In this document: positions 7,437-16,891 of the stretch, one piece after another | How positions within the stretch are numbered: position 1 is the stretch's first letter | Layout: each line of letters starts with the position of its first letter | Assembly (NCBI RefSeq): GCF_001687105.1 | Contig: NZ_CP014595.1 | Coordinates: 496,001-560,000 of the forward strand | DNA: 64,000 bases | Source of the DNA: Salipiger sp. CCB-MM3 | GTDB lineage: Bacteria; Pseudomonadota; Alphaproteobacteria; Rhodobacterales; Rhodobacteraceae | Direction of reading: 5' to 3' | Made by a program: the position numbers and the translations under genes | The notes under the pieces: model-generated | What the model was told of the DNA's origin: nothing | The model's database searches: none | Seen by the model: only the letters and a program-made list of their open reading frames with translations

Positions 7437-7660
7437 ATCCTGCCCTCCTTGCCGCGCATCGCGGGCCTGCACTCAGCCGGTCTTTGCCGGTCTGCCTCGG
7501 ATGTCCGCCGCACGACTCGCGCAGCGGAAGCCTTGGGATCCGGTCTTACGGCGCTTTGGCTGGGAGATCCATTGCGGCATGCGGCGCGCTCACGACAACG
7601 TTCGCGGTAGGCTGGATGCGGCGGGGCAAGACGGGGGCTCGGCCCACAGGCATGATACGA

Positions 7661-7692
7661 CGGGGGCTCCGGGATATTTTTGCCAAGAGGAA
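7661..7692. repeat. Dispersed intergenic repeat copy
   Basis: The sequence reads ctccgggatatttttgccaagaggaaga, the reverse orientation of the family core. It lies just past the terminator hairpin of the ferredoxin oxidoreductase gene. The rest of the 7437-7660 gap holds no convincing gene. Confidence 0.75.
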
Positions 7693-7719
7693 GAGGGACG
7701 CTCGGCGAAAGCGTCCCTC
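7693..7719 (-). terminator. Terminator of the ferredoxin oxidoreductase gene
   Basis: GAGGGACGCT and AGCGTCCCTC form a perfect 10-bp stem with a 7-nt loop, 7 bp after the stop codon. On the minus strand it is followed by TTCCTCTTGG, a pyrimidine-rich but not pure T tail that belongs to the dispersed repeat. Confidence 0.7.
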
Positions 7720-7726
7720 CCTTGGT

Positions 7727-10700
7727 TTACTCGGCGGCCCTGGCCAGCGGCGCGCCGCCGGCGCGAATGGCGGCGAGCAATTCCTCGCGGCGTTTGGCGG
7801 CCTCGCGCTCGTTCGCCTCTTTCACCGGGCCGTAGCCGCGGATTTTCAGCGGCAGTTCGGCCAGCGCCACCACAGCGTCGAGCGTCTCGGGCGTGACCTT
7901 TGGCAACACTTCGGCCATATCGGCCTCATATTGCGCGATGAGAGCACGCTCCATCCGGCGCTCTGCGGTGCGGCCAAAGGGATCGAGCGCCGTGCCGCGC
8001 AGCCACTTCAGCCTAGCCAGCAGGCCGAAGGTTTTCAGCATCGTCTCGCCATATGTCTTCTTGACCGGACGACCATCCGAACCCTCTTTCGAGAGCATCG
8101 GCGGTGCGAGGTGGAAGCTCATCTCAAAGCCCGGCTCAAAGGTCTCTTCAGCCTTTTTGCGGGTCTCCAGATGCAGGCGGGCCACCTCGTATTCATCCTT
8201 ATAGGCGAGCAGCTTGTGATAGCCTTTGGCCAATGCCTCGCGCAGCCGCGGCTCGGTGACGGGCTCGAGCATGGCGCGGTATTTCTTCGCCAGCCGCTTG
8301 TTCTGATACTGCGTCAGGTGATCGGCGCGGAAGGCGATCTTCTCGTCGAGAGATTTGGGCTTTTCCACCACCGTCGCTTTCGGCGAGACCAGCCCGGCCG
8401 CCTCGGCCGGGTGGAGCACCGCCCAGCGTCCGATCTCGAAGGCGCGCAGGTTGCGCTCCACTGCGGCGCCATTGAGGCGGATGGCCTCTTCGATGGCCTC
8501 ATGCGGCAGCGGCAAGAGCCCCTGCTGCCAGGCCGCGCCGAGGATCATCATGTTCGAGAAGATCGAGTCGCCCATGGTGACCCGCGCCAGTTCGGTGGCG
8601 TCGAAGATCGCCAGCCGGTCCTGCATCCGCGCCTCGAGCGCCACGCGCAGTTGATCGAAAGGCAGCGTGAACTCGGTATCGCGGGTGAACTCGCCGGTGA
8701 TGATCTCATGCCCGTTGACCACCGCACCGGTGCGGCCACGCTTGGTGAGGCCGAGGGTCTTGGCCCCGGCGCTGACCACCAGATCGCCGCCGATGAGCGC
8801 ATCGGCCTCGCCGGTCGCCACGCGCACCGCCGAGATGTCTTCGGGCCGGTTCGCCAGCCGCAGGTGGATGTGCACCGCGCCGCCCTTCTGAGCGAGGCCT
8901 GCCATCTCCATCATGCCCGCGCCCATACCGGCGATCTGCGCCGCCTGTGCCAGCACCGCGCCCACGGTCACCACCCCGGTGCCACCGACGCCGGTGATCA
9001 CCACGTTGTGGGTCTTGTCGATGCTGGGCAGGTTCGGCTGCGGCAGATGCGGCAGGTCGAGGTCCGTCGTCTCGCCCTTGCGCATCTTCGCGCCCTTGAG
9101 CGTCACGAAGGACGGGCAGAAGCCGCGCAGACAGGAATAATCCTTGTTGCAGCTCGACTGGTCGATGGCGCGCTTGCGGCCAAGCTCGGTCTCGGCGGGG
9201 ACGATGGAGACACAGTTCGACTGCACCCCGCAATCGCCACAGCCCTCGCAGACGTCCGTGTTGATGAACACCCGCTTGTCCGGGTCCGGGAAGGCGCCCT
9301 TCTTGCGGCGGCGGCGCTTTTCGGCGGCGCAGGTCTGGATGTAGAGGATAATCGATACGCCGCCGATCTGCTCGAAGCGCTTCTGCACGGCCATCATGTC
9401 GGCCCGCTCGAAGGTTTCGATGCCCGCCGGGAAGAGATCGAAATCGACGTCTTCCTTCTCGTCATAGACCACCGCCAGATGCTCGACGCCCATGGCTTTA
9501 AGCTCGCGCGCGATGCGGTCGGCGGTAAGCCCGCCTTCGTTGGGCTGGCCGCCGGTCATCGCCACCGCGTCATTGTAGAGCAGCTTGTAGGTGATGTTGG
9601 TGCCCGCGGCGAGGGCCGCGCGGATGGCCAGCGAGCCGGAGTGGTTGTAGGTGCCATCGCCGAGGTTCTGGAACACATGGCTGCGCTTCGAGAAGGGCGC
9701 CTCGCCGACCCAGTTCACGCCTTCTCCGCCCATATGGGTGAAGCCGGTGGTCTCGCGGTCCATCCACTGCACCATATAGTGGCAGCCGATGCCCGCGTAG
9801 GCGCGCGAACCTTCCGGCAGACGCGTCGAGGTGTTGTGCGGGCAGCCCGAGCAGAAATACGGCAGACGCGCCGCCAGATCGGGGGCATTGTCGGCCTTGC
9901 ACGCCGCGTCGAGCGCGGAAAGACCGGCCTTGATGCCGTCGGTGCCGCGGCCTTCCTCGATGAAGATCTCGCCAAGCTTCTGCGCGATCCAAACCGGATC
10001 GAGCGCGCCGCGGGTCGGGAAGAGCTCTTCGCGGTGCATGCCGCCTGCCCCGCCCTTGTACCAGCCATAGACCCGGCGGCCGCGGCGGTCGTCAAAGATC
10101 GCCTCCTTGACCTGCACCTCGATCAGCTTGCGCTTCTCCTCGACGATGATGATCAGATCGAGCCCCTCGGCCCAATCGTGGAAGCCCTTCATGTCGAGCG
10201 GGAAGGTCTGGCCGATCTTATAGGTGGTGAGACCCAGCCGCTCGGCCTCTGCCTCGTCGATATTCAGCAGCGACATGGCGTGCTGCAGGTCGAGCCAGTT
10301 CTTGCCCGCCGCCACAAGGCCGATCTTGGCGCCGGGTTTGCCCCAGACGCGCTTGTCCATCTTGTTGGCGTGGGAAAACTCTTCGGCGGCGAAGCGCTTG
10401 AAGTCGATCATCCGCGTTTCTTGCAGATGCGGCGTGTCGCCGAGGCGGATGTTCAGCCCGCCGTCGGGCATGGCGAACTCGGGCACCACCAGCGACATGC
10501 GGTCCCAGCGGCCATCGACCACGGCGGTCGCCTCGACCGTGTCCTTCATGGTCTTGAGCCCGCACCAGACGCCGGCAAAGCGCGAGAGCGCAAAGCCGTA
10601 GACGCCGTAATCCAGCACTTCCTGCACACCGGCGGGCGAGACCACGGGCATATAGGCATCCACCAGCGCCCATTCCGACTGATGCAGCACCGTCGAGCTT

Positions 10701-11152
10701 TCGCCGGTGTGATCGTCGCCCATGGCCATCAGCACGCCGCCGTGTTGCGAGGTGCCCGCCATATTGGCGTGGCGCATCACGTCGCCCGAGCGGTCGACGC
10801 CGGGACCCTTGCCGTACCAGAGGCCGAAGACCCCGTCGTACTTGCCCTCGCCCCTCAGTTCCGCCTGTTGCGAGCCCCATAGCGCCGTGGCCGCGAGGTC
10901 TTCGTTCAGGCCTTCCTGAAAGACGATGTCATTCTCGGTCAGCAGTTTGCCAGCGCGCTTCATCTGGATGTCGACGGCGCCCAGCGGCGAGCCGCGGTAG
11001 CCCGTCACATAGCCGGCCGTGTTCAAACCGGCGGCGCGATCGCGCTCTTTTTGCATCAGCATCAGGCGAACCAACGCCTGCGTGCCATTCAAAAGGACCG
11101 GACTCTTGCTTAAATCGAACCTGTCCTGCAGGGAAATTGCTTGCTTGCTCAT
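7727..11152 (-). CDS. Indolepyruvate ferredoxin oxidoreductase, fused
   Basis: This 1141-aa protein fuses the alpha and gamma parts of a 2-oxoacid:ferredoxin oxidoreductase. Such enzymes decarboxylate aryl pyruvates (from aromatic or branched amino acids) to acyl-CoA, using thiamine diphosphate and ferredoxin. In order: an N-terminal pyrimidine-binding domain (VTGYRGSPLGAVD near residue 50); a TPP-binding domain with GDGTYNHSGSL and the following Asn; an Fe-S segment with CEGCGDC and further cysteines around residues 640-690; and a gamma domain starting at ITGVGGTGVVTV near residue 730. The length fits the alphaproteobacterial fused form. It is divergent from a LysR gene across 166 bp, so regulation by that protein is possible. 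Confidence 0.9.
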   Translation of the reverse strand: MSKQAISLQDRFDLSKSPVLLNGTQALVRLMLMQKERDRAAGLNTAGYVTGYRGSPLGAVDIQMKRAGKLLTENDIVFQEGLNEDLAATALWGSQQAELRGEGKYDGVFGLWYGKGPGVDRSGDVMRHANMAGTSQHGGVLMAMGDDHTGESSTVLHQSEWALVDAYMPVVSPAGVQEVLDYGVYGFALSRFAGVWCGLKTMKDTVEATAVVDGRWDRMSLVVPEFAMPDGGLNIRLGDTPHLQETRMIDFKRFAAEEFSHANKMDKRVWGKPGAKIGLVAAGKNWLDLQHAMSLLNIDEAEAERLGLTTYKIGQTFPLDMKGFHDWAEGLDLIIIVEEKRKLIEVQVKEAIFDDRRGRRVYGWYKGGAGGMHREELFPTRGALDPVWIAQKLGEIFIEEGRGTDGIKAGLSALDAACKADNAPDLAARLPYFCSGCPHNTSTRLPEGSRAYAGIGCHYMVQWMDRETTGFTHMGGEGVNWVGEAPFSKRSHVFQNLGDGTYNHSGSLAIRAALAAGTNITYKLLYNDAVAMTGGQPNEGGLTADRIARELKAMGVEHLAVVYDEKEDVDFDLFPAGIETFERADMMAVQKRFEQIGGVSIILYIQTCAAEKRRRRKKGAFPDPDKRVFINTDVCEGCGDCGVQSNCVSIVPAETELGRKRAIDQSSCNKDYSCLRGFCPSFVTLKGAKMRKGETTDLDLPHLPQPNLPSIDKTHNVVITGVGGTGVVTVGAVLAQAAQIAGMGAGMMEMAGLAQKGGAVHIHLRLANRPEDISAVRVATGEADALIGGDLVVSAGAKTLGLTKRGRTGAVVNGHEIITGEFTRDTEFTLPFDQLRVALEARMQDRLAIFDATELARVTMGDSIFSNMMILGAAWQQGLLPLPHEAIEEAIRLNGAAVERNLRAFEIGRWAVLHPAEAAGLVSPKATVVEKPKSLDEKIAFRADHLTQYQNKRLAKKYRAMLEPVTEPRLREALAKGYHKLLAYKDEYEVARLHLETRKKAEETFEPGFEMSFHLAPPMLSKEGSDGRPVKKTYGETMLKTFGLLARLKWLRGTALDPFGRTAERRMERALIAQYEADMAEVLPKVTPETLDAVVALAELPLKIRGYGPVKEANEREAAKRREELLAAIRAGGAPLARAAE

Positions 11153-11222
11153 GCGCGCCTCCCTTCGCTCATTGTGCTTGCAGCTGTCGTTCTATGATAG
11201 GTCACACATGCTGACCCGGATA

Positions 11223-11244
11223 GGGAAATTTTCGTTATTTTCCC
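11223..11244. promoter_or_regulatory. Dyad between the oxidoreductase and LysR genes
   Basis: GGGAAA-N10-TTTCCC lies in the middle of the 166-bp divergent region, within an AT-rich tract. LysR proteins usually bind dyads of this size upstream of their own and the divergent gene, so this is a reasonable operator candidate. It does not resemble the dyad at 12244-12264, so it may belong to another regulator. Confidence 0.35.
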
Positions 11245-11318
11245 ACAGTCGGCTAAGATGTGTTTCCGTTTATCGTTCCTGTCGTATACAGGGCGCCAAA
11301 GTTGAATAAGATGCCGCC

Positions 11319-12224
11319 ATGGATTGGGATAAGCTCAGGATCTTTCACGCTGTCGCAGATGCGGGCAGCCTGACTCATGCGGGAGATGCGCTGCATCTGT
11401 CGCAATCCGCGGTCTCGCGGCAGATTCGTGCGCTGGAGGAGGCGCTCGATACCACCCTTTTCCACCGTCATGCCCGTGGCCTGATTCTCACCGAACAGGG
11501 TGAGCTGCTGTTTGATGCCACCGCCTCGATGGTGAAGCGGATCGACAGCGCCACCGCGCGCATTCGCGACAGCGAAGAGGAAGTGTTCGGCGAACTCAAG
11601 GTCACCACGACCCATGGCTTCGGTGTGCTCTGGCTGGCCCCGCGCCTGACCAAGCTCTACGAGAAGTACCCCGATCTGAAGATCGACCTGATGCTCGAAG
11701 AGCGGGTGCTTGACCTGCCCATGCGCGAAGCCGACGTGGCGATCCGCATGAAAGAGCCGAGTCAGGCCGACCTGATCCGCAAGCGCCTGATGTCGATCCG
11801 CATGCGCATGTATGCGTCCCCAGCTTATCTGGAGCAGAACGGTCTGCCCGAGTCGCTCGAGGATCTCTCGGCGCATCGGCTGATCTGCCAGAATCCGAAC
11901 TCGGCGCAGGTGCTGTCGGGCAAGGCGCTGGTGCAGAAGCTGCTCACCTATGACATCCGCACGGGTCTCACGGTGAACAACTACTTCGGTGTGCTGCAGG
12001 CGGTGATCGCCAATCTCGGCATTGGCGTGCTGCCCGACTACATCATAGAGGATTTCCCGCATGTGGTGCGGGTTCTGCCTGATGTGGAGTCCAACGAGGT
12101 GCCGGTGTTCCTCGCCTACCCCGAAGAATTGCGTCATTCCAAGCGCGTAACCGCGTTCCGCGACTTCGTGCAGGATGAGATCTTCGCGCATCGGCGGCAG
12201 CTGAAAGCGATGGGCGCCGACTGA
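11319..12224 (+). CDS. LysR regulator, VtlR/LsrB type
   Basis: This 301-aa LysR-type regulator has an N-terminal winged helix-turn-helix (residues 1-60, LHLSQSAVSRQIRALE) and a C-terminal effector domain. The opening MDWDKLRIFHAVADAGS and the LFHRHARGLILTEQGELL segment match, from memory, LsrB of Sinorhizobium/Agrobacterium and VtlR of Brucella. These control AbcR small RNAs and stress or transport functions. A candidate small RNA with a LysR-type dyad lies directly downstream on the same strand, as in those genera. It is divergent from the indolepyruvate oxidoreductase gene. The effector is unknown. Confidence 0.88.
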   Translation: MDWDKLRIFHAVADAGSLTHAGDALHLSQSAVSRQIRALEEALDTTLFHRHARGLILTEQGELLFDATASMVKRIDSATARIRDSEEEVFGELKVTTTHGFGVLWLAPRLTKLYEKYPDLKIDLMLEERVLDLPMREADVAIRMKEPSQADLIRKRLMSIRMRMYASPAYLEQNGLPESLEDLSAHRLICQNPNSAQVLSGKALVQKLLTYDIRTGLTVNNYFGVLQAVIANLGIGVLPDYIIEDFPHVVRVLPDVESNEVPVFLAYPEELRHSKRVTAFRDFVQDEIFAHRRQLKAMGAD

Positions 12225-12243
12225 ATTTGCTCAAAAATCAGGC

Positions 12244-12264
12244 GCCATGCAAACAATGCATGGC
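12244..12264 (+). promoter_or_regulatory. LysR-type operator upstream of the small RNA
   Basis: GCCATGC-AAACAAT-GCATGGC is a perfect 7-bp inverted repeat containing the LysR signature T-N11-A (T12248 to A12260). Its centre is about 76 bp before the predicted small-RNA start at about 12330, where activating LysR proteins typically bind. The likely ligand is the regulator encoded immediately upstream. Confidence 0.6.
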
Positions 12265-12294
12265 AGCAATGACGTTGAGCAGCGATTTCGGCCC

Positions 12295-12322
12295 TTGATC
12301 GACTCAATACTGATCACATATT
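12295..12322 (+). promoter_or_regulatory. Predicted promoter of the small RNA
   Basis: TTGATC (12295-12300) and CATATT (12317-12322) are separated by 16 bp. Each matches four of six consensus bases, as expected of an activator-dependent promoter. Transcription would begin near 12330. Confidence 0.45.
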
Positions 12323-12329
12323 CAGCACA

Positions 12330-12411
12330 CGAAGCTTGAAGCGCCCTAGCGCGCGTCATCTTCAACCTCCCTGTTGGACTTCGGCCGAGCTTTGTGCTCG
12401 GCCTTTTTTTT
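12330..12411 (+). ncRNA. Candidate AbcR-like trans-acting small RNA
   Basis: No protein is encoded between 12225 and 12484, yet a strong intrinsic terminator ends at 12411 more than 150 bp after the regulator gene. The last 82 nt fold as a short 5' stem (TTGAAG 12336-12341 with CTTCAA 12360-12365), a single-stranded stretch holding CCTCCCTGTTGGAC, and the terminator hairpin. CCTCCC is complementary to Shine-Dalgarno sequences. The layout matches AbcR-type small RNAs, which in Rhizobiales lie next to the vtlR/lsrB gene. Those RNAs repress ABC-transporter mRNAs with Hfq; targets here are unknown. The 5' end is predicted, not observed. Confidence 0.6.
12383..12411 (+). terminator. Strong intrinsic terminator
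   Basis: GGCCGAGC and GCTCGGCC form a perfect 8-bp stem with a 5-nt loop, followed by eight consecutive T residues. It is one of the best terminators in the window and defines the 3' end of the candidate small RNA. Confidence 0.92.
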
Positions 12412-12484
12412 GCGGAATCGCCAGAGGTTGCTTTGGCGGGGCCACGCGCTGCGGTACCCTTGGCCCTTGAACAGGGAGGGTGGC

Positions 12485-13360
12485 ATGGCAGCAAATGAGG
12501 TCTCCGCCGGGAGCGTTTCACCGGGCAACGCGGCACAGCAGGCATTCTGGACCGAGGGGCCCGGCCTCACGTGGGTCGCCATGCGCGACGAGCTTGATAC
12601 GCTGCATTCGCATATCTCGGAACTGGTGCTTTCGGCGGCGGCGGCCCAGCCCGGGGAGACGGCCCTTGATCTGGGCTGCGGCGCAGGGGCGACGACGCTG
12701 GCGCTGGCCGAGGCCGTGGCGCCCGAAGGACATGTCACCGGCATCGACGTCTCCACCTCTTTGCTCGAAGTCGCCCGCGCCCGCGCCGAGGCGCTGGGGG
12801 GCATCCGGCCCGACTTCATTCATGCGGATGCGCAGGTCTGGCGGCCCGAGACGCAGGCAGACCTCTGCCTCTCGCGCATGGGGGTGATGTTCTTTGACGA
12901 TCCGGGCGCCGCCTTCGCCAATATCCTGCACTTTCTGCGCCCCGGCGGGCGGCTCGCCTTCATCTGCTGGCGCGCGAGCGACGAAAACCCGTGGTTCGAT
13001 CTGCCGATGAAAGCCGCCGTTGCGCATCTTGGTCCGCCCGAGGCCGGCGATCCCGATGCCCCCGGCCCCATGGCCTTCCGCGATCCCGAGCGGGTGCGGC
13101 GCATCCTTTTGGGGGCCGGGTTCGAACGGATCACCATAGAGACGGTCGAGGCGGTGCTGCGCCTGCCTCAAGGTGCCAAAGCCTCTGATCTGGCCACGCG
13201 CATTGGCCCCGCCGTGCGCCATATGCGCGACAAGGGCGCCAGCGCGGCGCAGGCCGAAGCGATCCGCGCAGAGATAGAGATCGCCTTTGCCGCGCTGACA
13301 GCCAACGGCAGCGCCACAATCCCCGCAAGAATGAACCTTGTGACCGCTTCGAGGCCTTGA
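12485..13360 (+). CDS. Class I SAM-dependent methyltransferase
   Basis: The 291-aa protein has the Rossmann methyltransferase signature. Motif I is [15 protein letters not shown] (about residues 61-75), [15 protein letters not shown] is the acidic strand 2, and [13 protein letters not shown] follows. The acceptor is unknown. The start at 12485 follows CAGGGAGGGTGGC; an upstream in-frame ATG at 12374 overlaps the small-RNA terminator and is rejected. The gene stands alone between the terminator and purL. Confidence 0.85.
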   Translation: MAANEVSAGSVSPGNAAQQAFWTEGPGLTWVAMRDELDTLHSHISELVLSAAAAQPGETALDLGCGAGATTLALAEAVAPEGHVTGIDVSTSLLEVARARAEALGGIRPDFIHADAQVWRPETQADLCLSRMGVMFFDDPGAAFANILHFLRPGGRLAFICWRASDENPWFDLPMKAAVAHLGPPEAGDPDAPGPMAFRDPERVRRILLGAGFERITIETVEAVLRLPQGAKASDLATRIGPAVRHMRDKGASAAQAEAIRAEIEIAFAALTANGSATIPARMNLVTASRP

Positions 13361-13424
13361 CCCCTCTTCCCCCTTTGCCGCCCTTGCCTTAAAGAGCGCC
13401 TCAACCACGCTAAGGGGAGTCAGG

Positions 13425-15584
13425 ATGCAGGAACCGTCCATCACCGAAGAGCTCATTGCCGCCCACGGGATCAGTCCCGACGAATACGAGCGGATCCTGC
13501 AGATCATCGGCCGCGAGCCGACGTTCACAGAGCTGGGGATCTTCTCGGCCATGTGGAACGAGCACTGCTCCTACAAGAGCTCGAAGATCCACCTGCGCAA
13601 GCTGCCGACCAAAGGCCCGCAGGTCATCTGCGGTCCGGGCGAGAACGCGGGCGTTGTCGACATTGGCGACGGTCAGGCGGTCATCTTCAAGATGGAAAGC
13701 CACAACCACCCCTCCTACATCGAGCCCTATCAGGGCGCGGCGACGGGCGTGGGCGGCATCCTGCGCGACGTCTTCACCATGGGCGCGCGCCCCGTCGCAG
13801 CGATGAACGCGCTGTCCTTCGGTGAAAAGGACCACCATAAGACCCGCCAGCTGGTGCACGGCGTGGTCGAAGGCGTGGGCGGCTACGGCAACTGCTTCGG
13901 CGTTCCGACGGTGGGCGGCGAAGTGCGCTTCCACCCGGCTTACAACGGCAACTGCCTTGTGAACGCTTTCGCGGCGGGCCTCGCCGACACCGACAAGATC
14001 TTCTACTCCGCCGCATCCGGCGTTGGCCGCCCGGTGGTCTACCTTGGCGCCAAGACCGGCCGTGACGGCGTTGGCGGCGCGACCATGGCCTCGGCGGAAT
14101 TCGACGAGACCATCGAGGAAAAGCGCCCCACCGTTCAGGTTGGCGATCCGTTCACCGAAAAGCGCCTGATGGAAGCCACGCTGGAGCTGATGCAGACCGG
14201 CGCGGTGATCTCGATTCAGGACATGGGCGCGGCAGGCCTGACCTGCTCGGCTGTGGAAATGGGCGACAAGGGCAACCTTGGCGTGCGCCTCGACCTCGAA
14301 AAGGTGCCGGTGCGCGAGAAACACATGACCGCCTACGAGATGATGCTCTCGGAAAGCCAAGAGCGCATGCTCATGGTGCTCGACCCGACGAAAGAGGCCG
14401 AGGCCAAGGCCGTCTTCGACAAATGGGACCTCGACTTTGCCATCGTCGGCGAGACCATCGCCGAGGACCGCTTCCTCATCGTGCTCAACGGTGACGTGAA
14501 GGCCGACCTGCCGCTCAAGGCGCTCTCGGGCACCGCGCCCGAATACGACCGCCCGTGGGTTCCGACCCCCGCCGCCGAGCCGCTGGCCGATGTGCCGGGC
14601 GTCGATCCGATCGACGGGCTGAAGGCGCTGGTCTCTTCGCCGAACTACTGCTCGCGCGAATGGGTCTACGAGCAATACGACAGTCAGGTGATGGCCGACA
14701 CCGTGCGTATCCCCGGCTTCGGCGCTGGCGTGATCCGCGTGCATGGCACCGACAAGAAGCTGGCCTTCACCTCGGACGTGACGCCGCGCTACGTGCGCGC
14801 CAACCCGGTCGAGGGTGGCAAGCAGGCAGTAGCCGAAGCGTACCGCAACCTTGTCGCCGTGGGCGCCCGCCCGCTCGCCACCACCGACAACATGAACTTC
14901 GGAAACCCCGAGAAGCCCGAGATCATGGGGCAGTTCGTGGGCGCCATCGACGGTATCGGCGCGGCCTGCCTTGCGCTCGACACGCCCATCGTTTCGGGCA
15001 ACGTCTCGCTTTATAACGAGACCGACGGCGAGCCGATCCTGCCGACGCCCACCATTGGCGCTGTGGGCCTGATCGCCGCTGGCGAAGAGCCGATCCTCGG
15101 TTACGCCCGCGAAGGTCATGTGGCGCTGCTGGTCGGCGAGACCGCTGGCCATCTTGGCCAGTCGGCCCTGCTGGCCGAGGTGTTCAACCGCGAAGACGGC
15201 GACGCCCCGGCGGTCGACCTCGAGGCAGAGCGCCGCAACGGCGAGTTCATCCTCGCCAACCGCGACCTGATCCGCAGCTGCACCGACCTTGCAGACGGCG
15301 GTCTGGCGATGGCGGCCTTCGAGATGGCCGAAGCCTCGGGCGTGGGTGTGCAGCTTGATGCCGCCGACACGCCGACGCTCTTTGGCGAAGATCAGGGCCG
15401 CTACCTGATCGCCTGCAACTTCGACAGCGCCGAAGCCCTGATGACCGCCGCCTCGCAGGCAGGCGTGACCCTCAGCAGCGTTGGCAAGTTCACCGGCGAC
15501 ACGGTGCGCTTCGGCTCCAGCGAAGCGCCGCTTTCCGAGCTTGCCGCCGCCTACCGTGGCAGCTTTGGCGAGTATTTCGGCTGA
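13425..15584 (+). CDS. purL: Phosphoribosylformylglycinamidine synthase subunit PurL
   Basis: PurL is the catalytic subunit of step four of purine synthesis, amidating FGAR with ammonia delivered by PurQ/PurS. At 719 residues it is the short form. Visible motifs are the N-terminal [12 protein letters not shown] with the catalytic His, the ATP-binding KMESHNHPS, and the second-half repeat [28 protein letters not shown] precedes the ATG. purQ and purS are not in the window. Confidence 0.96.
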   Translation: MQEPSITEELIAAHGISPDEYERILQIIGREPTFTELGIFSAMWNEHCSYKSSKIHLRKLPTKGPQVICGPGENAGVVDIGDGQAVIFKMESHNHPSYIEPYQGAATGVGGILRDVFTMGARPVAAMNALSFGEKDHHKTRQLVHGVVEGVGGYGNCFGVPTVGGEVRFHPAYNGNCLVNAFAAGLADTDKIFYSAASGVGRPVVYLGAKTGRDGVGGATMASAEFDETIEEKRPTVQVGDPFTEKRLMEATLELMQTGAVISIQDMGAAGLTCSAVEMGDKGNLGVRLDLEKVPVREKHMTAYEMMLSESQERMLMVLDPTKEAEAKAVFDKWDLDFAIVGETIAEDRFLIVLNGDVKADLPLKALSGTAPEYDRPWVPTPAAEPLADVPGVDPIDGLKALVSSPNYCSREWVYEQYDSQVMADTVRIPGFGAGVIRVHGTDKKLAFTSDVTPRYVRANPVEGGKQAVAEAYRNLVAVGARPLATTDNMNFGNPEKPEIMGQFVGAIDGIGAACLALDTPIVSGNVSLYNETDGEPILPTPTIGAVGLIAAGEEPILGYAREGHVALLVGETAGHLGQSALLAEVFNREDGDAPAVDLEAERRNGEFILANRDLIRSCTDLADGGLAMAAFEMAEASGVGVQLDAADTPTLFGEDQGRYLIACNFDSAEALMTAASQAGVTLSSVGKFTGDTVRFGSSEAPLSELAAAYRGSFGEYFG

Positions 15585-15645
15585 GCCAACCGGCCCTGCT
15601 GCAGTAACGCCACCGCAGCAACGAACATCGGGCAGATGCCCTCAG

Positions 15646-15681
15646 AAATCGCCGTATCCTTCCGGGGTGCGGCGATTTTTT
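15646..15681 (+). terminator. purL terminator
   Basis: AAATCGCCG and CGGCGATTT form a 9-bp stem around a 15-nt loop and run into six T residues, 61 bp after the purL stop. The rest of the gap to 15875 is AT-richer leader for the LysR gene and shows no other gene. Confidence 0.85.
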
Positions 15682-15875
15682 CTTCTTCCGTTACAGTATC
15701 CTGACACAAATCAGCGCCCCTGATCCCTAGAGCTGGCCTTGCTTGACCTAAGGTCGAGACCTAGATTGTCCCGAAGTTACCACCGGTGAGGGCGAAGACC
15801 TGATCGGTTGCAACTTAAGACATGTACCGCGCCGGCACGACACGACGCCCAAAAAATTCGAGTACACCCACGACC

Positions 15876-16733
15876 ATGAATAATTGGGACGACCTTCGTT
15901 TCCTCGTCGCGCTTTCAAAGACCGGCACAATGACCGCCGCGGCGAAACTTCTGGGAACCAACACCGCCACCGTCTCGCGCAGGATCGAACGCCTGTCGGA
16001 AACGCTGGGTGTGCCCGCCTTCGTCAAAACCGCAGACGGCTGGCGTCCGTCAGAAGCGGTGCGCGAGCTTATCGACGTCGCTCTGAATTTCGATGGGCAA
16101 TTGAAGGCGACGCTCAACAGTCAAGCCTCGGGCCTCGACGGAGAGATCGTCCCCCTCACATTGGGTGCCTCGCCGATCATCAGCACCCTGATGCTATTCC
16201 CGGGGCTGGATCCGGACACCAATCCCCTGCCCGGCGTGCAACTCAACATCACCGACCGGCTCGATCGTGAAGGTCTGGGGCAGAATGATCTGGTGGTGCA
16301 GTTCGGACGTCCCGATCAGGGCCGCATCGTTGCGCGCAAGGCGGGCGATCTCAGCTTCCGCCCCTACCGCTTTCGCGACGCCGATCCAAATGGCGATTGG
16401 ATCAGCCTGAACCACGCGCCGAGCCGCTCTTGTATCCTGCGCAGCGCGCATGACCTTTTTGGCAAAGAGCCGAAGATCCGGGTCGATCACTTCATGGCGC
16501 TCTATACGCTGATGCAGGCCACCGGGCTGGCCGGTCCCCTGCCTGATCTGCTAGCCAAGCGCTCGCCGGACCTGGTGCCGGTCTGCGCCTCTGCCGCGCC
16601 GGTGACGCTGGATTGCTGGCTGTTCTACCATGAAAGCCGCCGCTCCGACCCCGGTATGCGCCGCGCCGTGGACTGGGTGATCCGCTGCTTCGAGAACTCT
16701 GGCGCGACGACGACACAGGCAGAAGACGCGTAG
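15876..16733 (+). CDS. LysR family transcriptional regulator
   Basis: This is a 285-aa LysR-type regulator. The N-terminal helix-turn-helix runs through AAAKLLGTNTATVSRRIERL (residues 19-38), followed by a short, divergent effector domain. The frame is open from 15822, but ATG 15876 (MNNWDDLRFLVAL) gives the standard LysR N-terminus. No partner gene is divergent, so the target is not obvious. The next plus-strand gene is a small membrane protein with a palindrome in front of it, which is a possible target. Confidence 0.85.
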   Translation: MNNWDDLRFLVALSKTGTMTAAAKLLGTNTATVSRRIERLSETLGVPAFVKTADGWRPSEAVRELIDVALNFDGQLKATLNSQASGLDGEIVPLTLGASPIISTLMLFPGLDPDTNPLPGVQLNITDRLDREGLGQNDLVVQFGRPDQGRIVARKAGDLSFRPYRFRDADPNGDWISLNHAPSRSCILRSAHDLFGKEPKIRVDHFMALYTLMQATGLAGPLPDLLAKRSPDLVPVCASAAPVTLDCWLFYHESRRSDPGMRRAVDWVIRCFENSGATTTQAEDA

Positions 16734-16816
16734 CGCTGCCGCTAAACGCGAACTGATAAAAACGCCGCAACCATCGGTTTACGCAAGGTCAAGTTTGATC
16801 ATTTCTGTCTTGGATT

Positions 16817-16836
16817 TGACACAGCATGCTGTAACA
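16817..16836 (+). promoter_or_regulatory. Palindrome overlapping a TTGACA box
   Basis: TGACACAGCATGCTGTAACA contains a perfect 12-bp palindrome (ACAGCATGCTGT, 16821-16832) and matches its own reverse complement at 16 of 20 positions. It overlaps a perfect TTGACA at 16816-16821, so a bound protein would block or reposition polymerase. It sits between the LysR gene and the small membrane protein gene. Confidence 0.4.
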
Positions 16837-16891
16837 CTGCTTCTTGTGTAAAGTTCCGCGAGGTCACTCTCCGGACGTAACGAGCAAACGA

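Noticed and set aside
7484..10882. Open plus-strand frame of 1132 codons opposite the ferredoxin oxidoreductase gene
   Set aside because: It is the antisense of a clear enzyme gene with full motifs. Long antisense frames are expected in GC-rich DNA, and its product is His/Arg/Leu-rich with no domain.
13410..15152. Open minus-strand frame of 580 codons opposite purL
   Set aside because: purL is unmistakable on the plus strand; the complement shows no motif or start signal.
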